Under the pieces are notes generated by a model. The model saw only the letters and a program-made list of their open reading frames with translations, was not told where the DNA came from and ran no database searches. From a bacterium (GTDB lineage Bacteria; CLD3): 32,565 bases of DNA. Of this stretch, positions 20,003 to 28,515 are shown in pieces. The position numbers and the translations under genes were made by a program. Where the stretch lies: the NCBI GenBank assembly GCA_020850775.1, contig JADZEA010000143.1, positions 1-32,565 on the forward strand, written 5' to 3'. Every line of letters begins with the position of its first letter. The first letter of the stretch is position 1.

Positions 20003-20029
20003 AAAAATTACGAAAGAAAAATTACGAAA
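20003..20029. repeat. short tandem direct repeat (two copies of AAAAATTACGAAA, 14-nt period)
   Basis: AAAAATTACGAAAG AAAAATTACGAAAT in the iscX-sppA intergenic region. Confidence 0.6.
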
Positions 20030-20047
20030 TTTTAGACTAAGGAAACA

Positions 20048-20257
20048 TTACAAACTATCTTTGTACTCTTCGTACCAAGCCATTTGGATTGCTTCAAGGA
20101 TTTTTTCGTTGGATTTTTTAGGGTCGTCGTTAAAATTCACGAGTTCTGTTACTTTTTTGTGTAAGTCTGTAAATCTTACTGTCAAAGGGTCAAGTTGAGG
20201 GAATTTTTCAAAAAGTTCAATTCCAAGGTCTTCAAAATTTTGCCAGGTTAGCTCCAT
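20048..20257 (-). CDS. iscX: Fe-S cluster assembly protein IscX
   Basis: MELTWQNFEDLGIELFEKFPQLDPLTVRFTDLHKKVTEL..FNDDPKKSNEKILEAIQMAWYEEY. Confidence 0.9.
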   Translation of the reverse strand: MELTWQNFEDLGIELFEKFPQLDPLTVRFTDLHKKVTELVNFNDDPKKSNEKILEAIQMAWYEEYKDSL

Positions 20258-20278
20258 TTTTTTCACTTTCTTTGTTAA

Positions 20279-21043
20279 TTATTTTTTTTCTTCTTCCAAA
20301 AGTCGTTTTAAACCTTGTGAAGCGGCAATTTGTTCTGCAATTTTTTTTGTCTTACCAATTCCAACCCCATAAATTTCATTGTCAATTTTTAGGAGTAAAG
20401 TAAAAACTTTATCGTGGTCCGGACCTTCTTCTTTTTCAAGAACGTACTGCAAAGTTCTGTTGTTTTGAGTTTGTATAAATTCAAGAAGTTTACCTTTGTA
20501 GTTTACTGACGATTCATCGGAAATAATTTCTTCGTGGTTTAAGAGTACAAACCTGTGAATAAATTTCTTAGCTTCTTCAAATCCGCCGTCAAGATAAATT
20601 CCACCAATCAAAGACTCGTAAGCATTTGAAATTATTGAATCACGTTCCCTTCCACCTGCTGCTGCTTCGTTTTCACTCATTAAAAGCACTTTGCCAAGTT
20701 GGATTTGTTTCCCAAGTTCTGCAAGTGATTTTCGGCTAACTATTTTTGAACGAAATTTAGTTAGTTCGCCTTCAAGTTCATTAGAGTATTTTTCGTAAAG
20801 AAAATCGCTAACGATTAATTGTAAAACTGCATCGCCTAAAAACTCCATTCGTTCGTTTGTTAGTGATTTGTGTTCGGAAGTTAGTTGTAAAAACGAACTG
20901 TGTTTTAATGCAACAATCAAAAGTTCTTTGTTTTTGAAAGTGTAATCAATTTCTTTTTGAAAAGTATCAAGTGTTTGGTGGTAATATTTGGGAACGGCTT
21001 TTGTTTCTTCGGTTGTAAATAATTTTTTGAGCAAACTAATCAT
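20279..21043 (-). CDS. rnc: ribonuclease III
   Basis: NERMEFLGDAVLQLIVSDFLY; signature E/D residues; C-terminal dsRBD. Confidence 0.95.
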   Translation of the reverse strand: MISLLKKLFTTEETKAVPKYYHQTLDTFQKEIDYTFKNKELLIVALKHSSFLQLTSEHKSLTNERMEFLGDAVLQLIVSDFLYEKYSNELEGELTKFRSKIVSRKSLAELGKQIQLGKVLLMSENEAAAGGRERDSIISNAYESLIGGIYLDGGFEEAKKFIHRFVLLNHEEIISDESSVNYKGKLLEFIQTQNNRTLQYVLEKEEGPDHDKVFTLLLKIDNEIYGVGIGKTKKIAEQIAASQGLKRLLEEEKK

Positions 21044-21080
21044 AAAATTACACCTTTTGTTGTTGGAAAATGAGTGTAAT

Positions 21081-21107
21081 CTTTAGTTCATTTTTGATAA
21101 ACTAAAG
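21081..21107. promoter_or_regulatory. inverted repeat upstream of rnc
   Basis: CTTTAGTT-N11-AACTAAAG, perfect 8-bp arms. Confidence 0.35.
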
Positions 21108-21147
21108 GATAAACTCCGTAAAAAATTAAGCCTGAATTTACAAAAAT

Positions 21148-21188
21148 AAAAACTTGGTTGGGAAGGAATTTACCCGACAAGTTTTTTT
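21148..21188 (-). terminator. terminator overlapping the 3' end of the DUF4276 gene
   Basis: AAAAACTTG..GGG....CCC..CAAGTTTTT hairpin with a T tract on the minus strand; overlaps the stop codon at 21170. Confidence 0.6.
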
Positions 21189-21745
21189 ATGCCACTAACA
21201 AAATTATTAAAGCTAACAGACTTGTTTGTGCCAAGTTCTAAAAAAGGAGCAATGTTTCTTGACACTTCAAGTTTTGGCAAACTTTTCCGCCCTTTGTACT
21301 CTGGTATGATTTTTAATAAAAATTTATTTGGTTGTTCAATTTTATCAACATTTCTAAATTTACTTTTTGGCTGGTAATTTTCAGGTTTAAATCTTGGGAA
21401 AGCATTTTTTACTGCGTTTAAATCACCTAAAAGCCACGATTCCAATTCTCTGCAAACAATTCTGACAAGAAATGGAGAGAAACAATTGGTTTTAAGAATC
21501 TCTAACAATTCATTTTTTAATTTTACACAATCATTTTTATCCTGGCCTATCAAAACTAAAATTTTTGAATTTATTTCTTTGCTAATTATTGGAAGTGTTG
21601 TTTTCAAGGCGTGTTTTAAATCGTGTTTACCCTGGTGTGAGTAAACTCTAAAGGAAATATTTTTTGGAATGATTTTGGGAATGACTTTTTCTAAAACATT
21701 TTTTGCGGATTCTTCCTCTGTAAAAATATGCAAACAAATTGTCAT
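21170..21745 (-). CDS. DUF4276 (TOPRIM-like) family protein
   Basis: FTEEESAKNVLEKV N-terminal Glu motif; LVLIGQDKNDC acidic motif; VCRELESWLLGDLNAVKNAF; overlaps the AAA gene by ATGA. Confidence 0.8.
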   Translation of the reverse strand: MTICLHIFTEEESAKNVLEKVIPKIIPKNISFRVYSHQGKHDLKHALKTTLPIISKEINSKILVLIGQDKNDCVKLKNELLEILKTNCFSPFLVRIVCRELESWLLGDLNAVKNAFPRFKPENYQPKSKFRNVDKIEQPNKFLLKIIPEYKGRKSLPKLEVSRNIAPFLELGTNKSVSFNNFVSGIKKLVG

Positions 21746-22929
21746 AAATTTACGCCTTCAATGTAATGATTTCTCCAAATCCAACCCAATTGATTTTCCT
21801 TCGCTAATTCTTTGACTCTCTTGACTCCAGAAACCGCTTTTATTGTTGTGTAACCGTTTTCTTTTACCAAAAAAAACAGTTCTTCAATTTTTAAACCATT
21901 AACAAAATCAGGTGAATGAGTCGAAACAAAAACTTGTCCTCCTTTTTCTGCGTACTCACGAATCTCTTCGCACAACTGCAAAAGCAAATCGGAAAAAAGG
22001 AAATTTTCAGGTTCTTCAATGCACAACAAAGGATGAAGTTCCGGGTCGTTCAATAAAATTAAGTAAGCAAACATTTTGATTGTTCCATCAGAAACGTACC
22101 TTGCAATAAAAGGGTCCTTGAAATTTTCATCTCCAAACATCAGAATAATTCTTCCGTCTAATGTTTCTTCAGCCATAACTTTATTAATTCCAGGTATTCT
22201 TTGAGGCAATTTTTCAAGAATTTTGTCAAAAACTTCCTTGTTGGAATCAAAAAGGTACTTTGTAACTTGGGCTAAATTATCACCTGTAACTGACAAATGG
22301 TTTGAAATTCCTACGTCTGAAATTGTTTTTCCTTTTTCAATTGAAAAATTTGAAACGTGCCATTTTTCTAACAGACTTCTAAAATTACTTATTGCTTTGA
22401 ATTGCTCAAATTGACCTAAACCTTTGATTGCAAGAATGTCGGGGCTTGTTACTTTTTGTTTTATTCTTTTTTCTTCAAAATCTTTTTTCCCGTAATCTTC
22501 TTCATTGGTAACTGCAGAACCTTCACCATTGCTAAAATCAAGAAAATGCCAGGGTTTCCCTTTTTTGCCTCTGCGATACTTTAAAACTTCACGAGAAACA
22601 CAAGCCTTGCCTTTTTCAAATTCAATTTCAAGAGAATAAGTTACAATTGGAGCAAAAACGCCTTTTTTTTCCGTGTTTCTAAACTTGATTTCAAACTCTA
22701 TTTTTTCATTTTTCACACCTCTTGAAATCACTTCCTGGAAACCGCCTCTTTTGTTCAAAGCAATTGTTACGTTGGTTTGAAGTGCGTCACTTAAAAAACC
22801 AAAAACATCAAAAAACGTCGTTTTACCTGAACCGTGTGCTCCAAGAAAAACTGCCATTTCAGGAAGGTTAGAAATTGTAACGTCTTTAAAAACCTTGAAG
22901 TTTTTGATTTTCATACTTTCAATTTTCAT
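21742..22929 (-). CDS. SMC/OLD-like AAA family ATPase
   Basis: Walker A FLGAHGSGKTTFFD, Walker B LLCIEEPENFLF, HxLoop VFVSTHSPDFVNGL. Confidence 0.9.
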   Translation of the reverse strand: MKIESMKIKNFKVFKDVTISNLPEMAVFLGAHGSGKTTFFDVFGFLSDALQTNVTIALNKRGGFQEVISRGVKNEKIEFEIKFRNTEKKGVFAPIVTYSLEIEFEKGKACVSREVLKYRRGKKGKPWHFLDFSNGEGSAVTNEEDYGKKDFEEKRIKQKVTSPDILAIKGLGQFEQFKAISNFRSLLEKWHVSNFSIEKGKTISDVGISNHLSVTGDNLAQVTKYLFDSNKEVFDKILEKLPQRIPGINKVMAEETLDGRIILMFGDENFKDPFIARYVSDGTIKMFAYLILLNDPELHPLLCIEEPENFLFSDLLLQLCEEIREYAEKGGQVFVSTHSPDFVNGLKIEELFFLVKENGYTTIKAVSGVKRVKELAKENQLGWIWRNHYIEGVNL

Positions 22930-22934
22930 GATTT

Positions 22935-23027
22935 TTATCTCTTAATTTCCTGCAAATTAAATTTTTCCTGCCTTGTTTTGGATTTGTGATTAGCTTCTTT
23001 CAGAATTTCTTGAATTGGTTTGTTCAT
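22935..23027 (-). CDS. possible 30-aa small ORF directly upstream of the AAA ATPase
   Basis: MNKPIQEILKEANHKSKTRQEKFNLQEIKR*; stop 5 nt before the ATPase ATG; weak SD. Confidence 0.35.
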   Translation of the reverse strand: MNKPIQEILKEANHKSKTRQEKFNLQEIKR

Positions 23028-23204
23028 TGATTTTTAAAATTAAAACAAAACACACAAAAACAAATCTGTTTTTTAGTCTCCGCTTAATTTTGATAAAATC
23101 CGTACCTCTTTCTTAAAAATGAGAGAAAAAAAGCCTTTTAAATGCCAGCGTAACCGCTTTTTCATTTGGCTTAAAACTTGAATTTCTTAAAAATGTCAGT
23201 TTAA

Positions 23205-23220
23205 CATCAAAAATTTGATG
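23205..23220. promoter_or_regulatory. inverted repeat overlapping the start region of the hydrogenase operon
   Basis: CATCAAA-AA-TTTGATG, perfect 7-bp arms, just upstream of the SD (GAGG) for the ATG at 23230. Confidence 0.4.
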
Positions 23221-23229
23221 AGGTCTCAA

Positions 23230-24291
23230 ATGGAACTTTATTTTTTACCAAAATCTAAAATTAACCTCCTGATGGAAGAAATTTTAGGTGAATTTACCGT
23301 TTTCGGTCCAAAGCAAAAAGATATTCAGTTTGTTTTCGAAGAGATTTCTCATCCGGAAGAATTACGGCTTGATTACAACACTTCAATTCTTCCACCTGTT
23401 AAAACATTCTTTCCAAACAACGAAAAACTCATTGCTTTTAACCTGAATAATATTGATAAAACAGAAATTGTAACCAATGAAAACCGAAAAATACTTTTTG
23501 GCGTTCATCCCTGTGATATTAATGCAATCAAAATGATGGATGAAATTTTTGCAAAACCGCCTCAGGACGAACACTACTTAGCTCGCCGTAAAGAAACAAT
23601 AATCATCGGTTTAAATTGCAAAAAACCTTGCGGAGAAAAAACTCTCTGTTACGACAAAGGAACTTACAAAGCTGATTCAGGTTTTGATTTGATGTTTTGG
23701 GAAACTCACGATGGCTACGTTGTGCAGGTCGTCAGTAACCTCGGAAAATATTTTACTGCAAAATTCAGCTACTTTTTCAATTTCTTTACCGAGTTTACGG
23801 AAAATTTTTATGACTTTGTGGATAACTTTCAAAGTGAACAGGAACAAAATTTTACAAAAAAACTTACTCACAATATTTTTGAACTTCCTGAAGCATTACG
23901 CGAAACTTACGACTCCGAACTTTGGCACGAAATCGGAGCAAAATGCCTTTCCTGTGGCTCCTGCAACATCGTTTGTCCAACTTGTTACTGTTTTGACGTT
24001 CACGACGTTGTTGATTTAGACCTTGAAGGCGGACATCGCTGCCGAAACTGGGATTCTTGCCAAAACATCGGTTTCGCCTGCGTTGGTTCAGGCGAAAATT
24101 TCAGGGAAAAATCTTCACAAAGAAACAGGCACAGAGTCTTCAAAAAAGAGGTTTACCTGCCTCAAAACCAAGGTTTTTCCGGCTGTGTCGGTTGTGGACG
24201 CTGCAACAACGTTTGCATTGCAGGAATTAGCCTGATTGAAATTTACAACCGCGCTTTTGAACTCCAAAAAAATCAGGAGGAACAAAAATGA
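23230..24291 (+). CDS. hydB: group 3b [NiFe] (sulf)hydrogenase beta subunit, 4Fe-4S protein
   Basis: CLSCGSCNIVCPTCYCFDV, GGHRCRNWDSCQ, CVGCGRCNNVC; alternative start at 23215/23218; GAGG at good spacing for 23230. Confidence 0.9.
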   Translation: MELYFLPKSKINLLMEEILGEFTVFGPKQKDIQFVFEEISHPEELRLDYNTSILPPVKTFFPNNEKLIAFNLNNIDKTEIVTNENRKILFGVHPCDINAIKMMDEIFAKPPQDEHYLARRKETIIIGLNCKKPCGEKTLCYDKGTYKADSGFDLMFWETHDGYVVQVVSNLGKYFTAKFSYFFNFFTEFTENFYDFVDNFQSEQEQNFTKKLTHNIFELPEALRETYDSELWHEIGAKCLSCGSCNIVCPTCYCFDVHDVVDLDLEGGHRCRNWDSCQNIGFACVGSGENFREKSSQRNRHRVFKKEVYLPQNQGFSGCVGCGRCNNVCIAGISLIEIYNRAFELQKNQEEQK

Positions 24292-25121
24292 ACGACTTTG
24301 TAAAATTTGAAATGGGTTTTTTGCCCGTTGAAGCGAAAATCACAAAAATAATTCAAACAACTGCTTACGAAAAAATTTTTACGCTAAAACTTCCCGAAAA
24401 CAAAAGGCTGAAGTACCTTCCCTGCCAGTTCGTGATGGTTTCAGTTTTTGGTTTTGGTGAAGCTCCGATTAGCATTTGTTCTGGTCCGGATGACCAGGAA
24501 CTTGAGCTTTGTGTTCGCAGGGTCGGAACTCTGACAACAAAACTTCACAAGCTACAAGTTGGTGATTCTTTTGGAATCAGAGGACCTTACGGAAACGGAT
24601 TTCCAACCGAAGTTTTGCAGGGAAAAGATTTACTTTTTGTCGCAGGCGGACTTGGTCTCGCTCCTTTGCGTTCTTTAATTCGTTACGTTTTTAAGCACAG
24701 AGAAAATTTTGGCAGGTTTACTTTGCTTTACGGAGCTAAAAAAACACAGGACAGGCTGTTTGTCGATGAAATTGAACTTTGGGAAAATTCAAACGAAGTA
24801 GATTTTTACCAAACTGTTGACGTTTCCGATGAAAAATGGGAAGGAAACGTTGGTTTAATCACTTCACTTTTTAAGTTTGTTGAACCAAAACCTGAAAAAA
24901 CAATCGGTGTGATTGTTGGTCCGCCTGTGATGTACAAGTTTGTAATCCGTGAAATGCTGAAAAAACAAATTCCCGTACCACAAATTTTTATGAGCCTTGA
25001 ACGAAGAATGCGTTGCGGACTTGGAAAGTGCGGACACTGCCAGATGAACGGAATTTACGTTTGTCAGGAAGGACCAGTTTTTAACTACAACGAAGTGAAA
25101 GATTTGAAGGAGGCACTTTAA
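24288..25121 (+). CDS. hydG: group 3b [NiFe] (sulf)hydrogenase gamma subunit, FAD/NAD(P)-binding with 2Fe-2S
   Basis: FVAGGLGLAPLRSLI; RRMRCGLGKCGHCQMNGIYVCQEGPVF; ATGA overlap with hydB. Confidence 0.9.
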   Translation: MNDFVKFEMGFLPVEAKITKIIQTTAYEKIFTLKLPENKRLKYLPCQFVMVSVFGFGEAPISICSGPDDQELELCVRRVGTLTTKLHKLQVGDSFGIRGPYGNGFPTEVLQGKDLLFVAGGLGLAPLRSLIRYVFKHRENFGRFTLLYGAKKTQDRLFVDEIELWENSNEVDFYQTVDVSDEKWEGNVGLITSLFKFVEPKPEKTIGVIVGPPVMYKFVIREMLKKQIPVPQIFMSLERRMRCGLGKCGHCQMNGIYVCQEGPVFNYNEVKDLKEAL

Positions 25122-25122
25122 A

Positions 25123-25869
25123 ATGAAACCGAAATTAGCAATGTTTTCCTTCACGAGTTGCGAAGGCTGTCAGCTACAAATTTTGAACCTTGAGAAAGAA
25201 CTTTTGGAGATTTTGAACGCTGTTGAAATCGTGAATTTTCGCGAAGCGATTGACCAAAAAAGTCAGGATTACGATGTTGCTTTTGTTGAAGGCTCAATCA
25301 CAACTCAAAAGGAAATTGAAGAAGTAAAAGACATCCGCCAAAAGGCAAAAGCTGTTGTCGCGATTGGTTCTTGTGCGTGCATCGGTGGAATTAATGCGAT
25401 GAAAAATTTTTTCCCGATTGACTTTGTCAAAAAACAGGTTTACGGAGAGATGGGAAAATATTTTGACACTTTACCGGTTCAGAAAGTTTCAGACGTAATT
25501 CCCGTTGAGTACGAAATGCACGGTTGCCCAATCAGTAAAAAGGAGTTTTTGAGCGTTACAAAAAATTTACTGCTTGGAGTTCCACTAAAACAACCTCATT
25601 ACTCTGTTTGTACGGAATGCAAAATGGCAGGAAACGTTTGCCTTTACGACAAAGGTGAAACTTGCCTCGGAGCAATCACGAGAGGTGGTTGTGAGGCTGT
25701 TTGTCCAACTTTCGGAGATTCCTGCCACGGTTGTCGCGGACTTGGAGAAGAAGCAAACATTCAGGGAATGGTTGAAGTTTTGCGTGCAAACGGACTTACT
25801 GAAGCAGAAATTAAAAACAAATTTTCTTACTTTAACGGTTTAATGAATTTCAGTGAGGTAACAAAATGA
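25123..25869 (+). CDS. hydD: [NiFe] hydrogenase small (delta) subunit
   Basis: FTSCEGCQLQILNLEKEL; GCPISKKEF; CHGCRGLGEEAN. Confidence 0.93.
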   Translation: MKPKLAMFSFTSCEGCQLQILNLEKELLEILNAVEIVNFREAIDQKSQDYDVAFVEGSITTQKEIEEVKDIRQKAKAVVAIGSCACIGGINAMKNFFPIDFVKKQVYGEMGKYFDTLPVQKVSDVIPVEYEMHGCPISKKEFLSVTKNLLLGVPLKQPHYSVCTECKMAGNVCLYDKGETCLGAITRGGCEAVCPTFGDSCHGCRGLGEEANIQGMVEVLRANGLTEAEIKNKFSYFNGLMNFSEVTK

Positions 25870-27155
25870 AAAAATTAGACATTAACGTTCACCACATCAC
25901 AAGGGTTGAGGGACACGGAAACGTTGTTGTGAACTACGAAAAAGGCGTTGTTGAAGATTTCAGGTTGGAAATTGTTGAGTCGCCCCGATTTTTTGAAGTG
26001 ATGCTTCGCGGAAGACACATCACCGAAGCGCCACAAATCACCTCAAGAATTTGTGGAATTTGTGCAGTCGGGCATACGACAACTTCGCTTAGAGCTTCTG
26101 AAAATGCTTTGGGAATTACTCCAAGCGAACAAACTCAGGAAATCCGTAAAATTATTCTTGACGCAGAATTTATCCAAAGCCACGTTCTGCACGTTTATTT
26201 TTTGGTTTTACCGGATTTTTTGAACGTTGGTTCCGTGCTTCCGCTTGCTGAAACTCATCCTGAAGAAGTGAAACGTGCTTTGAGACTTAAAAAACTTGGA
26301 AACGACCTTTGCGAAGTTTTAGTTGGTCGCCACGTTCACCCAATTTCAATGGCTGTGAACGGTTTTACAAAAATTCCGTCAGTGAAAGATTTTCAAGTTG
26401 TTTTGAAAATGCTTAAAGATTCCGAAGAAGACATAAAAAAAATGATTGACCTTTTTGGAACTTTACAAATGCCGGATTTTTGGCAGGAAACCGAAAACAT
26501 CGGTCTGACCAACTGTGAGTTTGCACTTTACGACGGAAAAATTACTTCTTCGCTTGGCAAAAAACTTGAAAAAACAAGCGATTACCTTGATTTAATTCAC
26601 GAAAGAGTTGTTTCGCATTCTTCCGCAAAACACGTGAAAGGTGAAGGTGAAACTTATTCAGTTGGTGCTTTGGCAAGGCTCAATCTTTCAGCGGAAAAAC
26701 TTCACGAAAAAGCTAAGGAAGTCTTGAAAAAATACAAACTTAGCTTACCAAACTTTAATCCGTACAACAACAACCTTGCACAAGTAGTTGAGACGGTTCA
26801 CTGTTTTTACGATTCAATTGAACGGATTGAAAATATTTTGAAAAAAGGGATTAGACAAGAAAATCATCTTGGTTACAAAATTAAAGCCGGAAGAGGTGTC
26901 GGAGCGGTTGAAGTTCCGAGAGGAATTTTGTTTCACGATTACGAAATTGATAAAAATGGGATAATTGTTAAAGCAAACTGCATAATTCCAACGGGACAAA
27001 ACCTCGCAAACATTGAAAAAAATATGAAAAAACTTGTTCCTGAAATTCTGGGTAAAAGTAAGGAAGAAATTACACACGACCTTGAAATGCTTGTTCGTTC
27101 TTACGACCCTTGCATTTCTTGTTCGGCACATTTTTTAGACGTAGAATTTAAGTAG
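25866..27155 (+). CDS. hydA: [NiFe] hydrogenase large (alpha) subunit
   Basis: HHITRVEGHGNV; RICGICAVGHTT; C-terminal DPCISCSAH-FLDVEFK protease cleavage signature. Confidence 0.95.
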   Translation: MKKLDINVHHITRVEGHGNVVVNYEKGVVEDFRLEIVESPRFFEVMLRGRHITEAPQITSRICGICAVGHTTTSLRASENALGITPSEQTQEIRKIILDAEFIQSHVLHVYFLVLPDFLNVGSVLPLAETHPEEVKRALRLKKLGNDLCEVLVGRHVHPISMAVNGFTKIPSVKDFQVVLKMLKDSEEDIKKMIDLFGTLQMPDFWQETENIGLTNCEFALYDGKITSSLGKKLEKTSDYLDLIHERVVSHSSAKHVKGEGETYSVGALARLNLSAEKLHEKAKEVLKKYKLSLPNFNPYNNNLAQVVETVHCFYDSIERIENILKKGIRQENHLGYKIKAGRGVGAVEVPRGILFHDYEIDKNGIIVKANCIIPTGQNLANIEKNMKKLVPEILGKSKEEITHDLEMLVRSYDPCISCSAHFLDVEFK

Positions 27156-27166
27156 AAAGCAGGAAA

Positions 27167-27685
27167 ATGTTCGTTTACGACCCTAAAAAACCACTTTTGA
27201 TAATTGGATTTGGAAATCCTTTACGTTCTGACGACGGAGCAGGAGTCTTTGCAATCGAAAAACTCAAAAAGATGAAACTGCCAGAAAATGTTAAGTTGCT
27301 TGACGGCGGAACGATGGGAATTGACACAATTTCAGTTTTTGAAAATTATTCACAAGTGATTTTAATTGATTGTTTACGAAGTGATTTGACTTTTGAACCG
27401 ATAGTTGAGGCTTCGCTTGACGAAATTATTTTAAAACCAAACGAACTTCACTTTTCCGCTCACGAACTGAACCTGAATTCTGTACTTAACTTAATGAAAA
27501 CATTAAAATTACCAATTCCAAACATCTTTGTTTACGGGATTAACCCCGAAAGTACAAGTTACGGAACAGAACTAAGCTCAAAAGCTAAAAACGCCGTTGA
27601 GTTAGTTCTCAAAAAAATTCAAAAATTATTAAGTTTACCAAAAAAACGAACTCTAAAGTCCGTTGTTCAAAAAGGAGTGATTTAA
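27167..27685 (+). CDS. hydrogenase maturation protease
   Basis: LIIGFGNPLRSDDGAGVFAIEKL; DGGTMGID; FSAHELNLNSVL. Confidence 0.92.
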   Translation: MFVYDPKKPLLIIGFGNPLRSDDGAGVFAIEKLKKMKLPENVKLLDGGTMGIDTISVFENYSQVILIDCLRSDLTFEPIVEASLDEIILKPNELHFSAHELNLNSVLNLMKTLKLPIPNIFVYGINPESTSYGTELSSKAKNAVELVLKKIQKLLSLPKKRTLKSVVQKGVI

Positions 27686-27686
27686 A

Positions 27687-28139
27687 ATGTTGAGCATTCA
27701 AGAACTAAAACAGTTCAAATTTTTTAATGGGCTTGACGATGCTTTTCTTGAAAAAATACAAAAGGTTGCTTCGCTGAAAGCAGTTAAAAAAGGCGATTAC
27801 GTTTTTAAAGAAAACGAAGACGCAAACTGCCTTTGCATCGTAAAAACAGGCTCTTTTGCTTTGGAGACAACACTTTACGGAGAACAAACCGCAAGGCTCG
27901 CAACCACTGTAAAAGACGATTACTTTGGCTGGTCTTCAATGGTTGAGCCTTACAAAACAACAGCTTCAAGGCTTGCTTTACAAGATTCCGTTCTGCTTGT
28001 TTTGGATACCGTAATTCTGCGTGAAATGTGTAAACAAGACACAGAACTCGGCTATTTTTTGATGAGCAAAGTAGCAAAAATGATTTCAATCCAGCTAAAA
28101 AAAACACGCGAACAATTAATCCATTGTCATTGGGGTTAA
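27687..28139 (+). CDS. stand-alone cyclic nucleotide-binding domain (Crp/Fnr-like, no HTH) protein
   Basis: FNGLDDAFLEKIQKVASLKAVKKGDYVFKENEDANCLCIVKTGSF; ORF ends after the C-helix region at 150 aa. Confidence 0.82.
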   Translation: MLSIQELKQFKFFNGLDDAFLEKIQKVASLKAVKKGDYVFKENEDANCLCIVKTGSFALETTLYGEQTARLATTVKDDYFGWSSMVEPYKTTASRLALQDSVLLVLDTVILREMCKQDTELGYFLMSKVAKMISIQLKKTREQLIHCHWG

Positions 28140-28143
28140 AAAA

Positions 28144-28488
28144 ATGCACGAAGTTTCCATTTGTAAAGCAATTTTAGACTTGTTGGCTAAGAAAAAAGCC
28201 GAAAAAAATTACTCAAAAATTTATTCGGTTACGGTTGAAGTTGGAGAGTTTCAACTCGTTGTGAAGGAGGCTTTAAGTTTAGCTTTTGAAGTTCTGACAA
28301 AGGAAACAGAGTTTGAAAAAACAAAATTAGTGCAAAAAATTGTTCCCGCTTTGGCTGTTTGCAAAGATTGTGGTGAAAAACAGGAACGCCAAAATCTTTA
28401 CTCGGAATGCAAAAAGTGCGGAAGTTTTAGCTTCGAAATGCTCAGCGGAATGGAACTGAAAATTTCAAAAATGGAAGTTGAAACTTAA
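28144..28488 (+). CDS. hypA: hydrogenase nickel incorporation/zinc protein HypA
   Basis: MHEVSICKAILDLL; CKDCG...CKKCGS zinc site. Confidence 0.93.
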   Translation: MHEVSICKAILDLLAKKKAEKNYSKIYSVTVEVGEFQLVVKEALSLAFEVLTKETEFEKTKLVQKIVPALAVCKDCGEKQERQNLYSECKKCGSFSFEMLSGMELKISKMEVET

Positions 28489-28515
28489 AAATTCAGAAAA
28501 AAAAGGAGTAAAAAA

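Noticed and set aside
23205-23220. FNR/CRP box at the hydrogenase start
   Set aside because: Half-sites are in reverse order relative to TTGAT-N4-ATCAA; kept only as an unassigned palindrome.
27805-28149. 114-aa minus-strand ORF opposite the cNMP gene
   Set aside because: Leu/Arg-rich shadow ORF without an SD or family resemblance.
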